Positions 1 to 6,455 of a stretch of DNA of 7,485 nucleotides are shown here, one piece after another. The translations under genes and the position numbers were made by a program. The notes below the pieces were generated by a model, which saw only the letters and a list, made by a program, of their open reading frames with translations, was not told the DNA's origin and did no database searches. Source of the stretch: an uncultured Clostridia bacterium. GTDB lineage: Bacteria > Bacillota > Clostridia > Oscillospirales > UMGS1783. The stretch spans positions 1 to 7,485 of the forward strand of contig CALBKB010000098.1 of NCBI GenBank assembly GCA_937892635.1, in the 5' to 3' direction. The stretch's first letter is position 1, and each line of letters opens with the position of its first letter.

Positions 1-448
1 CTCTCTTTGTGCCTAATCTCTTTCTCTGAGCTTCGATGAGCTGAGCGTGGTCTGCGTTGATCTCAGGGATGATCATAGGAACATCAGGTGTCATACGGTG
101 AGCAGAGTTATTGGACATAACAGGACATTCTAGCTTAGCATAACGCTCTTCCAGTGCTTTGATTTCATCTTTTTTCATGTTTACGGCGCAAAAAACAAAA
201 TCAACCTTTTTAGCAATCTCTTCTGCGTCCTTTTCGGCATCCAGTACAATCATAGACGCAACATCAGAAGGAATATCCTGTGCCATCATCCAACGCTTAC
301 CCACAGCCTCACGATAGGTTTTACCGGCAGAAGAACTGCTGGCCGCCAGACAAGACACATGAAACCAAGGATGATTGGCCAATAATGTAATGAATCGCTG
401 TCCAACCATACCGGTAGCGCCAATAATTCCGACCTGATAATTTTTCAT
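1..448 (-). CDS. asd: Aspartate-semialdehyde dehydrogenase, N-terminal part (cut by the window edge)
   Basis: This enzyme reduces aspartyl phosphate to aspartate semialdehyde with NADPH, the branch point towards lysine/diaminopimelate, threonine and methionine. It acts in the cytoplasm. I translated 149 residues by hand from the ATG at 448-446. They open with MKNYQVGIIGATGMVGQRF, a Rossmann nucleotide-binding loop (GATGMVG, residues 10-16), followed by LAASSSSAGK (about 35-44), FVFCAVN (about 91-97) and SNNSAHRM (about 122-129). This wording matches the archaeal/fungal-like Asd family that is common in Clostridia, not the Bacillus/E. coli types. The reading frame is open to the edge. The catalytic cysteine, expected just after the last visible residues in an NPNCS-type motif, lies outside the window, so an intact active site cannot be confirmed. 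The start is supported by GGAGA at 460-456, seven bases before the ATG. The gene is divergent from queA and has its own promoter (589-561). Confidence 0.93.
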   Translation of the reverse strand, partial: MKNYQVGIIGATGMVGQRFITLLANHPWFHVSCLAASSSSAGKTYREAVGKRWMMAQDIPSDVASMIVLDAEKDAEEIAKKVDFVFCAVNMKKDEIKALEERYAKLECPVMSNNSAHRMTPDVPMIIPEINADHAQLIEAQRKRLGTKR

Positions 449-486
449 TTTCTTTTCTCCATTCTTCATTTAGAATAAATAATCGG

Positions 487-515
487 TTGAAAACCGCTGT
501 CACTTAGTATATAAT
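487..515 (+). promoter_or_regulatory. Sigma-A type promoter for queA-tgt
   Basis: TTGAAA (487-492) is followed after 17 bases by a consensus TATAAT (510-515). Transcription would begin near 522 and leave a leader of about 85 bases before queA. The site faces the asd promoter, so the 5' ends of the two transcripts would overlap by roughly 30 bases. A 5-bp inverted repeat with a three-base centre (484-496) spans the -35, and a perfect 10-bp palindrome, AACTTAAGTT (516-525), sits over the start point. Either could be an operator, but both are short enough to be chance. Confidence 0.7.
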
Positions 516-560
516 AACTTAAGTTGTATGCTGATTATCAATTCGATCAAATATTTATAC

Positions 561-589
561 ATCATACTACGATAACACGATTTTGTCAA
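561..589 (-). promoter_or_regulatory. Sigma-A type promoter for asd
   Basis: On the minus strand TTGACA (589-584) is followed after exactly 17 bases by TATGAT (566-561). This is a perfect -35 and a one-mismatch -10 at ideal spacing. The start of transcription would be near 554, giving a leader of about 105 bases before the asd ATG. The -35 lies only 18 bases upstream of the queA start codon. I saw no recognisable lysine riboswitch in the leader, which is also too short for one. Confidence 0.75.
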
Positions 590-607
590 TGATTCTGAGG
601 TGTTTCC

Positions 608-1633
608 ATGAATCTAAAAGATTTTTATTACGATCTGCCCAAAGAGTTAATTGCACAGACCCCCGCCGTTAACCGCGACCAATCGCGCCTGCTGGTCTAT
701 AATATGCAAAGTAAAACTATAATAGACAGCGTTTTCCATGATATTCTTGACCGCATTACACCCAACGATTGTTTAATTCTCAACAATTCCAAAGTAATTC
801 CCGCTCGACTCTTTGGCACAAAACAGGGTGGGGGCGCTAAAGTTGAAATATTTCTACTTGAAAATAAAAATGACAACATTTGGGAAGTAATGGTTCGTCC
901 CGGCAAACGCCTTAAACCCGGGGCCGTTGTTGACATTGAGGGCGGCAAGATGACATGCGAGATATTAGATATTGCCGAAGGCGGTAACCGGCTCGCCAAA
1001 TTTAACTATTCGGGTAATTTTTACGAAATACTGGATGAAATAGGCAACATGCCATTGCCTCCGTATATTACACAACACCTTAACGACAACAGTCGCTACC
1101 AAACTGTATATGCAAAAGACCTGGGGTCCGCCGCAGCACCAACTGCCGGCCTGCATTTTACCGACGCTCTTCTCGATCAGCTCAAACAAAAGGGCGTAGG
1201 TATTGGATATGTTACTCTACATATTGGATTAGGGACCTTTCGCCCTGTAAAGGTAAGCAACATTACAGACCACAAGATGCATACCGAACACTATGTTTTA
1301 CCGCAAGAAACCGTTGATTTAATCAAAAAAACGAAGGCGCAGGGCGGACGCGTTATTGCCGTTGGCACAACCAGCTGTCGCACCCTGGAAGGCGTTGTTC
1401 GCAATTGCGGAGAATTAGTGGCCAATAGCGGAAAAACGGATATATTCATCTACCCGGGCTATCGTTTTCAAGTTATTGATGCATTGATTACCAATTTTCA
1501 TCTGCCGGAGAGCACGTTGCTGATGCTTATCTCAGCATTGGCAGGCAGGGAAGATGTACTAAATGTCTATCAACACGCCATTGAACAACGGTATCGTTTT
1601 TTCAGTTTCGGCGATGCCTGCTTCTTCGAATAA
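608..1633 (+). CDS. queA: tRNA preQ1(34) S-adenosylmethionine ribosyltransferase-isomerase
   Basis: QueA transfers and isomerises the ribosyl part of S-adenosylmethionine onto 7-aminomethyl-7-deazaguanine at tRNA position 34, giving epoxyqueuosine. It is a cytoplasmic enzyme of the queuosine pathway. The 341-residue length is normal for the family, and family blocks are present from end to end: LILNNSKVIPARLFG (57-71), GNMPLPPYI (146-154), the AKDLGSAAAPTAGLHFT block (169-185), GLGTFRPV (207-214), AVGTTSCRTLE (251-261), TDIFIYPGYRF (277-287), TNFHLPESTL (295-304) and YRFFSFGDA (329-337). The usual Trp before TDIFIYPG is Lys here (K276), a small deviation. The start is supported by GAGGTG at 597-602, five bases before the ATG, and by the standard N-terminal motif (F/Y)xYDLPxELIAQ. 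The gene forms a tight pair with tgt, nine bases downstream. Confidence 0.97.
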   Translation: MNLKDFYYDLPKELIAQTPAVNRDQSRLLVYNMQSKTIIDSVFHDILDRITPNDCLILNNSKVIPARLFGTKQGGGAKVEIFLLENKNDNIWEVMVRPGKRLKPGAVVDIEGGKMTCEILDIAEGGNRLAKFNYSGNFYEILDEIGNMPLPPYITQHLNDNSRYQTVYAKDLGSAAAPTAGLHFTDALLDQLKQKGVGIGYVTLHIGLGTFRPVKVSNITDHKMHTEHYVLPQETVDLIKKTKAQGGRVIAVGTTSCRTLEGVVRNCGELVANSGKTDIFIYPGYRFQVIDALITNFHLPESTLLMLISALAGREDVLNVYQHAIEQRYRFFSFGDACFFE

Positions 1634-1642
1634 GGAGTCAAT

Positions 1643-2773
1643 ATGTACACATTATTAACACAAGAAGGAAAGGCAAGACGCGGTCAATTTGAAACTGTCC
1701 ACGGCACAGTACAAACACCGGCCTTTATGAATGTTGCCACCTGCGGAGCGATACGCGGTGGTTTATCCTCGTTGGATCTTGTCGATGTCGGGTGTCAGGT
1801 TGAATTGTGCAACACCTATCATTTGCATCTTCGACCCGGTGACCATGTCGTTAAAGAGATGGGAGGCTTGCACAAGTTTATTAACTGGCAACGCCCGATT
1901 TTGACCGATAGTGGTGGTTTTCAAGTGTTTTCTTTGTCCTCATTGCGAAAAATTGAGGAACAAGGCGTCCACTTTGCCTCTCACATTGATGGCCGACGAC
2001 TTTTTATCGGTCCGGAAGAAAGCATGCAAATTCAATCCAATCTTGCATCAACTATTGCCATGGCCTTTGACGAGTGCATTGAAAATCCGGCCCCGTATGA
2101 CTATGTTAAAAAATCGTGCGAACGCACGACACGTTGGCTTTATCGTTGCAAGGCAGAAATGGATCGACTTAATGCATTACCGGATACTATCAATAAAAAT
2201 CAGATGTTATTCGGCATAAATCAAGGCAGCACTTATGAAGATCTTCGCATTAACCATATGCAGGAAATTGCCAAGCTGGATTTAGACGGCTATGCTATTG
2301 GCGGACTGGCGGTAGGGGAAACGGCAGACGAAATGTATCGTATTATAGACGCTGTAGAACCTTACATGCCAACGAATAAACCCCGCTATCTAATGGGCGT
2401 TGGTACTCCGGTTAACATTCTGGAGGGCGTCGCACGAGGTGTTGATCTGTTTGATTGCGTTATGCCCAGCCGCAATGCTCGACACGGCACCATTTTCACC
2501 AGTCAGGGCATCATCAATATAAACAATCAGAAATACATTACGGATAACACGCCCATTGATCCTGAATGCGATTGTCATACCTGCCGCAATTTCTCTAAAA
2601 GTTACGTTCGGCACCTGTTCAAAGCCAATGAGATACTTGGCATGCGATTGGCCACCATTCATAATCTCCATTTTTACAATAAGCTCATGGAGAAGATTCG
2701 CATGGCATTGGAGTTAGGCAATTTTTATCAATTGAAAGACGAACTGATTCCTAAAATCGGAAAGCGCATATAA
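1643..2773 (+). CDS. tgt: tRNA-guanine(34) transglycosylase (preQ1-inserting)
   Basis: Tgt exchanges guanine at the wobble position of GUN tRNAs (Asp, Asn, His, Tyr) for preQ1, the step just before QueA. The 376 residues cover the whole TIM-barrel enzyme. TDSGGFQ carries the general acid/base Asp89. FDEC carries Asp143 and Cys145 of the base pocket. GINQGS carries Gln194, GGLAVGE lies at 220-226, and the nucleophile Asp271 is in FDCVMPSRNARHG. The zinc site is Cys309, Cys311, Cys314 and His340. Its internal spacing, and its distance from Asp271, match what I recall of the Zymomonas enzyme. All key residues are intact. AAGGAG at 1632-1637 overlaps the queA stop codon and sits five bases before the ATG, so translation is probably coupled to queA. 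With queA next door, preQ1 rather than queuine is the likely substrate. Confidence 0.97.
   Translation: MYTLLTQEGKARRGQFETVHGTVQTPAFMNVATCGAIRGGLSSLDLVDVGCQVELCNTYHLHLRPGDHVVKEMGGLHKFINWQRPILTDSGGFQVFSLSSLRKIEEQGVHFASHIDGRRLFIGPEESMQIQSNLASTIAMAFDECIENPAPYDYVKKSCERTTRWLYRCKAEMDRLNALPDTINKNQMLFGINQGSTYEDLRINHMQEIAKLDLDGYAIGGLAVGETADEMYRIIDAVEPYMPTNKPRYLMGVGTPVNILEGVARGVDLFDCVMPSRNARHGTIFTSQGIININNQKYITDNTPIDPECDCHTCRNFSKSYVRHLFKANEILGMRLATIHNLHFYNKLMEKIRMALELGNFYQLKDELIPKIGKRI
2108..2129 (-). terminator. Possible antisense intrinsic terminator inside tgt
   Basis: Read on the minus strand, TCGTGC (2129-2124), a GTTC loop (2123-2120) and GCACGA (2119-2114) form a GC-rich 6-bp hairpin followed directly by six T residues (2113-2108). 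This has the form of a minimal intrinsic terminator. No gene lies upstream of it on this strand within tgt, so it would only stop antisense transcription, and it may be a coincidence of the KKSCERTT codons. Confidence 0.3.
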
Positions 2774-2778
2774 AAGGG

Positions 2779-2808
2779 TTGATTTGTCTATCACTTTTGG
2801 TGTATAAT
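2779..2808 (+). promoter_or_regulatory. Sigma-A type promoter for the yajC pair
   Basis: TTGATT (2779-2784), 18 bases, then consensus TATAAT (2803-2808) lies just after the tgt stop codon. Transcription would start near 2815, with a leader of about 20 bases holding the yajC ribosome-binding site. No terminator separates tgt from yajC, so the pair could also be read from the queA promoter. Confidence 0.65.
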
Positions 2809-2836
2809 AAATTGAAAATTTTGGAGGTAATCAGAA

Positions 2837-3253
2837 ATGAATCAACTGGTTGTTTTAGGTAATTTTTTGTTAACTTCGTCTGTTGCTGAAGGCGGAGAAG
2901 GTGTACAGGCCAACAGCACCTGGACGATGCTGATTATGTTGGTAGTCATGTTTGTTGCGCTGTACTTTTTTGCCATTCGTCCCCAAAAAAAGCGTCAAAA
3001 AGAAGAAGAAGCTATGCGAAACAGCATCGATATCGGTGACCAGATCACAACTATTGGCGGCATGACCGGTCGAATTATTGCTACCAATGACGCGGATGAC
3101 GAAATCATCTTTGAAACCGGCAGCAACAAATCGAGAATCACTTTAAAGCGCTGGGCCATCCAAGGCAAGGTCGTTGAAGATACGAACCCCCAAGAAGAAA
3201 AGAAAGAAATTGAAGAAAAGCCTGCTAAAAAAACCAAAAAGGCTGACAAATAA
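2837..3253 (+). CDS. yajC: YajC family Sec translocon accessory protein, copy 1
   Basis: YajC is a small single-span membrane protein that associates with SecDF and SecYEG during protein export. Here 138 residues show the family plan: a short N-terminal tail, one transmembrane helix (about 30-46) ending in the signature RPQKKR (48-53), a charged helix KEEEAMRNS, then the beta-rich domain with GDQITTIGGMTGRI (67-80) and the KRWAIQ end (104-109) typical of clostridial members. A Lys/Glu-rich tail (about 119-138) finishes with many lysines (KPAKKTKKADK). The family is usually shorter, near 85-110 residues, so the tail is an extension. Residues 3-16 are also mildly hydrophobic. GGAGGT at 2823-2828, eight bases before the ATG, supports the start. 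A paralogue follows after 12 bases. YajC is not essential in E. coli, and its exact role is unclear. Confidence 0.95.
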   Translation: MNQLVVLGNFLLTSSVAEGGEGVQANSTWTMLIMLVVMFVALYFFAIRPQKKRQKEEEAMRNSIDIGDQITTIGGMTGRIIATNDADDEIIFETGSNKSRITLKRWAIQGKVVEDTNPQEEKKEIEEKPAKKTKKADK

Positions 3254-3571
3254 GAGGTATCAATAATGTTTACTAATTCTTTTCTGACGACCGTTCCCGC
3301 AACTGATGGTGGCGGTAATTGGAGTTTTATTCTAATCATGGTACTCATGTTTGCCGTCATGTACTTCTTTACCATTCGCCCCCAGAAAAAGCGCGAAAAA
3401 GAAGAAGCCGCTATGCGTAGTAGCGTAGATATCGGTGATAAGATCATTACTATCGGCGGTATTGCCGGCGTTGTTATCACGGCAAAAGACGGCGATGAAG
3501 AAATTGTTATTGAAACTGGTGGCGATAAAACCAGGTTACGCGTAAAGCGTTGGGCTATTCAGACGCGAATT
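2915..3571 (+). repeat. Tandem gene duplication (yajC core, two copies 399 bases apart)
   Basis: Bases 2915-3172 and 3314-3571 encode homologous 86-residue cores with no gaps between them. Similarity is still visible in the DNA around the RPQKKR signature, where both copies read CATTCG followed by a C/A-rich and then a GAAGAAG run. Third positions have largely diverged, so the duplication is old. The N-terminal and C-terminal ends are unrelated. Confidence 0.88.
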
Positions 3572-3694
3572 CCCCTTGAAGTCCCGACCAGTGACATTGA
3601 TGAAGACGATTATGACGACGAGGATGACGATGAAATCGTTGAACCTGCCCAAACGCAGCAGAAATTCAGTCTGTTTAATCGCAAGAAGAAATAA
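3266..3694 (+). CDS. yajC: YajC family Sec translocon accessory protein, copy 2
   Basis: This is a second, full-length YajC of 142 residues. It has a Gly-rich N-terminal segment, a transmembrane helix (about 19-36), the same RPQKKR signature (38-43), GDKIITIGGIAGVV (57-70) and KRWAIQ (94-99). Over residues 17-102 it matches copy 1 at about 47 of 86 positions by my count, without gaps. The C-terminal tail differs completely. Residues 110-123 hold 12 Asp or Glu, followed by a linker and a basic end (FNRKKK). The opposite charge of the two tails suggests separate partners or mutual pairing, which is inference only. AAGAGGT at 3252-3258 overlaps the stop codon of copy 1 and lies seven bases before the ATG, so the two are probably co-translated. 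A hairpin terminator follows the gene. Confidence 0.94.
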   Translation: MFTNSFLTTVPATDGGGNWSFILIMVLMFAVMYFFTIRPQKKREKEEAAMRSSVDIGDKIITIGGIAGVVITAKDGDEEIVIETGGDKTRLRVKRWAIQTRIPLEVPTSDIDEDDYDDEDDDEIVEPAQTQQKFSLFNRKKK

Positions 3695-3716
3695 CATTCA
3701 CAAAGAATAACGCAGC

Positions 3717-3761
3717 TCAACCCCGAATATCTTTAACCATAAAGATTTCGGGGTTGATTTT
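3717..3761 (+). terminator. Intrinsic terminator after yajC copy 2, abutting the next start codon
   Basis: The left arm 3717-3735 and right arm 3740-3757 pair over 18 bp with a single bulged T (3728) and a four-base ACCA loop. The base of the stem is TCAACCCCG with CGGGGTTGA. Four T residues (3758-3761) follow directly, and the next ATG starts at 3762. The T-tract is short, so termination may be partial. The right arm contains GGGG (3750-3753), the only ribosome-binding-like sequence for the next gene, so the same hairpin could also block its translation. Confidence 0.7.
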
Positions 3762-4166
3762 ATGAAAAAACATTCTATCCGTCATTCGATCGTTTTCCAT
3801 GTTCTGTTTGGGCTGGCCATCTCACTCATCGTAATGCTTGCGCTGTTATTCGTTAATGCCTTTATCTCCTCACGCGAGGGCATGTCTGATCTGGTTTGTT
3901 ACGTATTTACGATAGTTTCCGTCATTCTGTCTTGGATGGCGGGCGGTTTTACCGTAGGCTTTCGTAATCGTCGAAATGGCCCGGTAATGGGTGCGCTTCA
4001 CGCCGGCGTTATGCTGCTACTGTTAATTTTGATCAGTCTGGTTGTAAGAGGGGATGCCGTTGAACTCTTCAGTGCCAAATTTTTACTATATCTGCTTGGC
4101 GGAACAACGAGCAGCGTAGTCGGTAGCATATTAGGTGTTCATTTTGCCTTAAAAAGTCGATAAAAG
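3762..4166 (+). CDS. Small four-helix membrane protein, TIGR04086 (YrzE-like) family
   Basis: This 133-residue, strongly hydrophobic protein has a short basic N-terminus (MKKHSIRH) and four predicted membrane spans at about 12-34, 43-66, 74-96 and 103-129. It ends in a basic ALKSR. The last half contains the small-residue pattern GGTTSSVVGSILG (113-125), and the loop after span 2 is basic (FRNRRNGP). Its size, topology and place directly after yajC match the TIGR04086 family of Bacillota, to which I believe B. subtilis YrzE belongs. The function is unknown. No good Shine-Dalgarno sequence precedes the ATG; only GGGG eight bases upstream, inside the terminator stem, could serve. The next in-frame ATG (codon 25) would remove most of the first span, so I keep the first ATG. 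I see no separate promoter, so expression probably depends on read-through from yajC. Confidence 0.82.
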
Positions 4167-4189
4167 ACTAAGAATATCTTCGGCGCATG

Positions 4190-4218
4190 TTGTATTCTGC
4201 CTAAAAATTTGATACAAT
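4190..4218 (+). promoter_or_regulatory. Sigma-A type promoter for comEC-holA
   Basis: TTGTAT (4190-4195), 17 bases, then TACAAT (4213-4218) gives a -35 with two mismatches and a -10 with one, at ideal spacing. Transcription would begin near 4225, about 23 bases before the comEC ATG. I see no ComK- or ComX/SigH-like box that would suggest competence-specific control, although such sites vary between lineages. Confidence 0.65.
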
Positions 4219-4247
4219 ATCGACAGTAAGAATGCGAGTGGTGAATT

Positions 4248-6452
4248 ATGCTGAGAAAAGCCGCATGGGCTGCTGTCGGAATCATACCAACACTTATCGC
4301 GGCAAATCTTATGCCGCGATTTGTCTTATATGTTTTCTCCCTTATTGTGCTCATTGCAACCGGCATATTTTTCTTTTTTCGCAGAAAGGGAAAATGCATT
4401 CGCACCTTCTTTCTTTTGTGCGCTGCCACCGTAGGCTTATGTTCTTTTTTGATTCAACATGAGGCAACAGCTATTCCTCTTCGACGATATGATCAACAAA
4501 CCGTTCAAGTGAAAGCCGTTTTTGTTGATGGAGCTGATAATCATTGGTCTGCAAAAATTACCGATGCTTACAACCAAAACGGTGATCCGATACGCGTTCG
4601 CGGCACAATTCCCGTTGCTGTTTACGATCGCATTATCGAAAAATACGACGAGGGCATTATTAAATTTACCGTAAACATTGATACTGAATCGGAACAGTTG
4701 GTTCCCACCGATATGCAGGTGCTAAGCGTACACCATCCATACAAGCTATCGCTGCGCGAAAAAATGGATCGTTTTCGCCAACAAGTTATAACCCTTTTGA
4801 AGGTCCGCATTGGCGGAGAGGAGGGAAACCTCGCCGCTGCCTTTTTAACCGGAGACAAAACCGATCTTGCCAGGCAAACCACTATTGATTTCAGACGGAC
4901 AGGCATGACTCATGTTATGGCAGTTTCAGGCCTTCATCTATCTATCTTTATCGGCATGATCTCCTATTTGCTTTCTCGAATTGAAGCAAACCGTAAACTC
5001 ATCAGCATCATATCTCTTCTCTTTGTGGGGTTAGTTATTATCCTTGGTGGATTTTCCACCTCGGTGCTTCGTGCCGGTATCATGAGTGCCGTTTTGTTTA
5101 TCGGGTATCTACTGAACCGAAATGCAGATCCTATCAATTCTCTTGGTCTGGCCCTTAGTATCCTTGCCCTGCTTTTTCCCACGGCGGTTACCACTCCATC
5201 TTATTTACTGTCGGGGGCTGCCACAGCCGGCATTTTAATATTATCTCCTATTTTAGATCACAAGTTATTTGGCAAATGGTTTGTTACTCGAAATCAACGC
5301 AAACAACTGTCTTTAATCTCGGTATCACTCAGTAGCTCCATTTTTACTGCCCCCATCTTGATCCTTTTCTTTGGCGAGTTTTCACTTCTGAGTGTACCCG
5401 TCATGAGTTTGGTGAATTATCCGGTTACCCTCGTCTTGCTGGGGTCTATATTACTCTGTTGTTTTTCACGCATCCCTTTTCTGGGCGATTTTATTGCCTT
5501 TATACTACGGCTTGTAGCGCGATTCATCCTCGATATCGTGGAGTTATTCGCTCAATTTGATCAGGCAACCTTATCCTTTCACAGTGTTCCTATCATTATA
5601 TTTGCCGTGTTATGCCTACTGCTGGTGCTGACACTTTGGCTATTGCGAAAAAAACAAAAACTACGCCACCTGCTTTCCGGTTGCCTTGTTCTTTTCATGG
5701 CCCTGTCGCTTATGGGCGCCCAACAATATCCGCAAATGTTTTCCAAGTTCTTTATCTTATCGTCAGCGCCCGGCGGATGCAATATCTATATGGATGACGG
5801 TAAATCCGTTGTTATTGACTGTGCTAATAGCTCACTGGCAGCTGATGCGCAAAAAACATTAGCGCAACACGGATTCACCTACATTGATTTGCTTCTGGTG
5901 ACCGATTTAAAGATACATATGTCCGGAGGCATCGCAACACTCTTAGCCAATATGCCCGCTAAACAGGTTGTCATTATTGGAAATGACCGCTATAATGAGC
6001 AGTTTTTGGAGATAGTTGATGCCGCCAACTCGGCAGGAGCCGATGTTCTATTGTTCCATGATGATATGACGTTGACCATTAGCTCTCTATATGTTCGCCT
6101 GTATGACTTAAATACTACAGACTCCAATTATGCCGTCATCATGGAAACAGACGAGCAGTCAATCGGTTTCTTCTCATCATTAGATCATCAGATACTTGCC
6201 AAAAGCGTACACCTGCCGCACGGTACGATTCATGTCAACACCTTAGTATTAGGCGCCGATATCAAGAAAGACACTTTGTCCGCGCCTTTTCTATACGCTA
6301 CCCAACCACAAAATATCCTAGCCCTTTCAACAACGCGTCATGTACAAGGATTTACCTTGAATGAAATCAAAGCGATCCATGATGCTGATGCAAAATTTCA
6401 AATGATTGGCGAAAATCAAACTTATATGATGAATTATCATCAGATTGGATAA
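4248..6452 (+). CDS. comEC: ComEC/Rec2 family DNA-uptake channel with degenerate C-terminal domain
   Basis: ComEC is the polytopic membrane protein that carries single-stranded DNA into the cell during transformation. The 734 residues follow the family order. N-terminal spans lie at about 5-68. A soluble beta-rich (DUF4131/OB-like) segment runs from about 80 to 165. The Competence domain runs from about 190 to 465, with LTGDKTDL (200-207), FRRTGMTHVMAVSGLHLS (215-232), SVLRAGIMS (272-280) and many membrane helices. Last comes a metallo-beta-lactamase-like soluble domain at about 498-734. In that domain the usual DVGQGD is SSAPGG (505-510), the usual THxHxDHxGG is TDLKIHMSGG (552-561), and the later HHG is absent (GAD near 669-671). 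Metal-dependent nuclease activity is therefore unlikely. The length is near normal with no frameshift. The start has a weak site (GAGTGG, 4236-4241). holA follows after three bases. Confidence 0.92.
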   Translation: MLRKAAWAAVGIIPTLIAANLMPRFVLYVFSLIVLIATGIFFFFRRKGKCIRTFFLLCAATVGLCSFLIQHEATAIPLRRYDQQTVQVKAVFVDGADNHWSAKITDAYNQNGDPIRVRGTIPVAVYDRIIEKYDEGIIKFTVNIDTESEQLVPTDMQVLSVHHPYKLSLREKMDRFRQQVITLLKVRIGGEEGNLAAAFLTGDKTDLARQTTIDFRRTGMTHVMAVSGLHLSIFIGMISYLLSRIEANRKLISIISLLFVGLVIILGGFSTSVLRAGIMSAVLFIGYLLNRNADPINSLGLALSILALLFPTAVTTPSYLLSGAATAGILILSPILDHKLFGKWFVTRNQRKQLSLISVSLSSSIFTAPILILFFGEFSLLSVPVMSLVNYPVTLVLLGSILLCCFSRIPFLGDFIAFILRLVARFILDIVELFAQFDQATLSFHSVPIIIFAVLCLLLVLTLWLLRKKQKLRHLLSGCLVLFMALSLMGAQQYPQMFSKFFILSSAPGGCNIYMDDGKSVVIDCANSSLAADAQKTLAQHGFTYIDLLLVTDLKIHMSGGIATLLANMPAKQVVIIGNDRYNEQFLEIVDAANSAGADVLLFHDDMTLTISSLYVRLYDLNTTDSNYAVIMETDEQSIGFFSSLDHQILAKSVHLPHGTIHVNTLVLGADIKKDTLSAPFLYATQPQNILALSTTRHVQGFTLNEIKAIHDADAKFQMIGENQTYMMNYHQIG
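4296..4320 (+). other. Perfect 9-bp inverted repeat in the comEC 5' coding region
   Basis: ATCGCGGCA (4296-4304) and TGCCGCGAT (4312-4320) are exact complements around a seven-base loop, about 50 bases into the gene and 70 bases after the predicted transcription start. CAAATC (4303-4308) can instead pair with GATTTG (4318-4323), so two exclusive foldings are possible. No T-tract follows directly, so it is not a standard terminator. Confidence 0.4.
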
Positions 6453-6455
6453 GAG

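Noticed and set aside
321..503. A 60-codon minus-strand frame over the asd start
   Set aside because: The asd frame, with a Rossmann motif and a good ribosome-binding site, occupies the same DNA and continues to the window edge.
522..607. A preQ1 riboswitch in the queA leader
   Set aside because: The queuosine context made this worth checking, but the leader is AT-rich with none of the C-rich loop and A-rich tail arrangement of known preQ1 classes, and no terminator or sequestering helix is visible.
2995..3480. A 161-codon open frame on the minus strand spanning both yajC genes
   Set aside because: It runs antisense to two clear yajC genes, and its product has a repeated pattern that simply mirrors the duplicated sense sequence. 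It lacks recognisable family features.
3695..4247. A small Cys-rich SCIFF-type peptide gene (scfA) near yajC and the TIGR04086-like gene
   Set aside because: Such peptides occur near these genes in many Clostridia, but the two spacers are only 67 and 81 bases, and no frame in them encodes a six-cysteine peptide.
4167..4247. A terminator after the small membrane-protein gene
   Set aside because: Only 4-bp inverted repeats (AGTC/GACT, AAGA/TCTT) without a T-tract are present. Transcription probably continues into comEC alongside its own promoter.
4232..4462. A 76-codon + strand frame starting 16 bases before comEC
   Set aside because: It overlaps the comEC start in another frame, and its product is Cys/His-rich with no recognisable pattern. 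The comEC frame is continuous and family-like.
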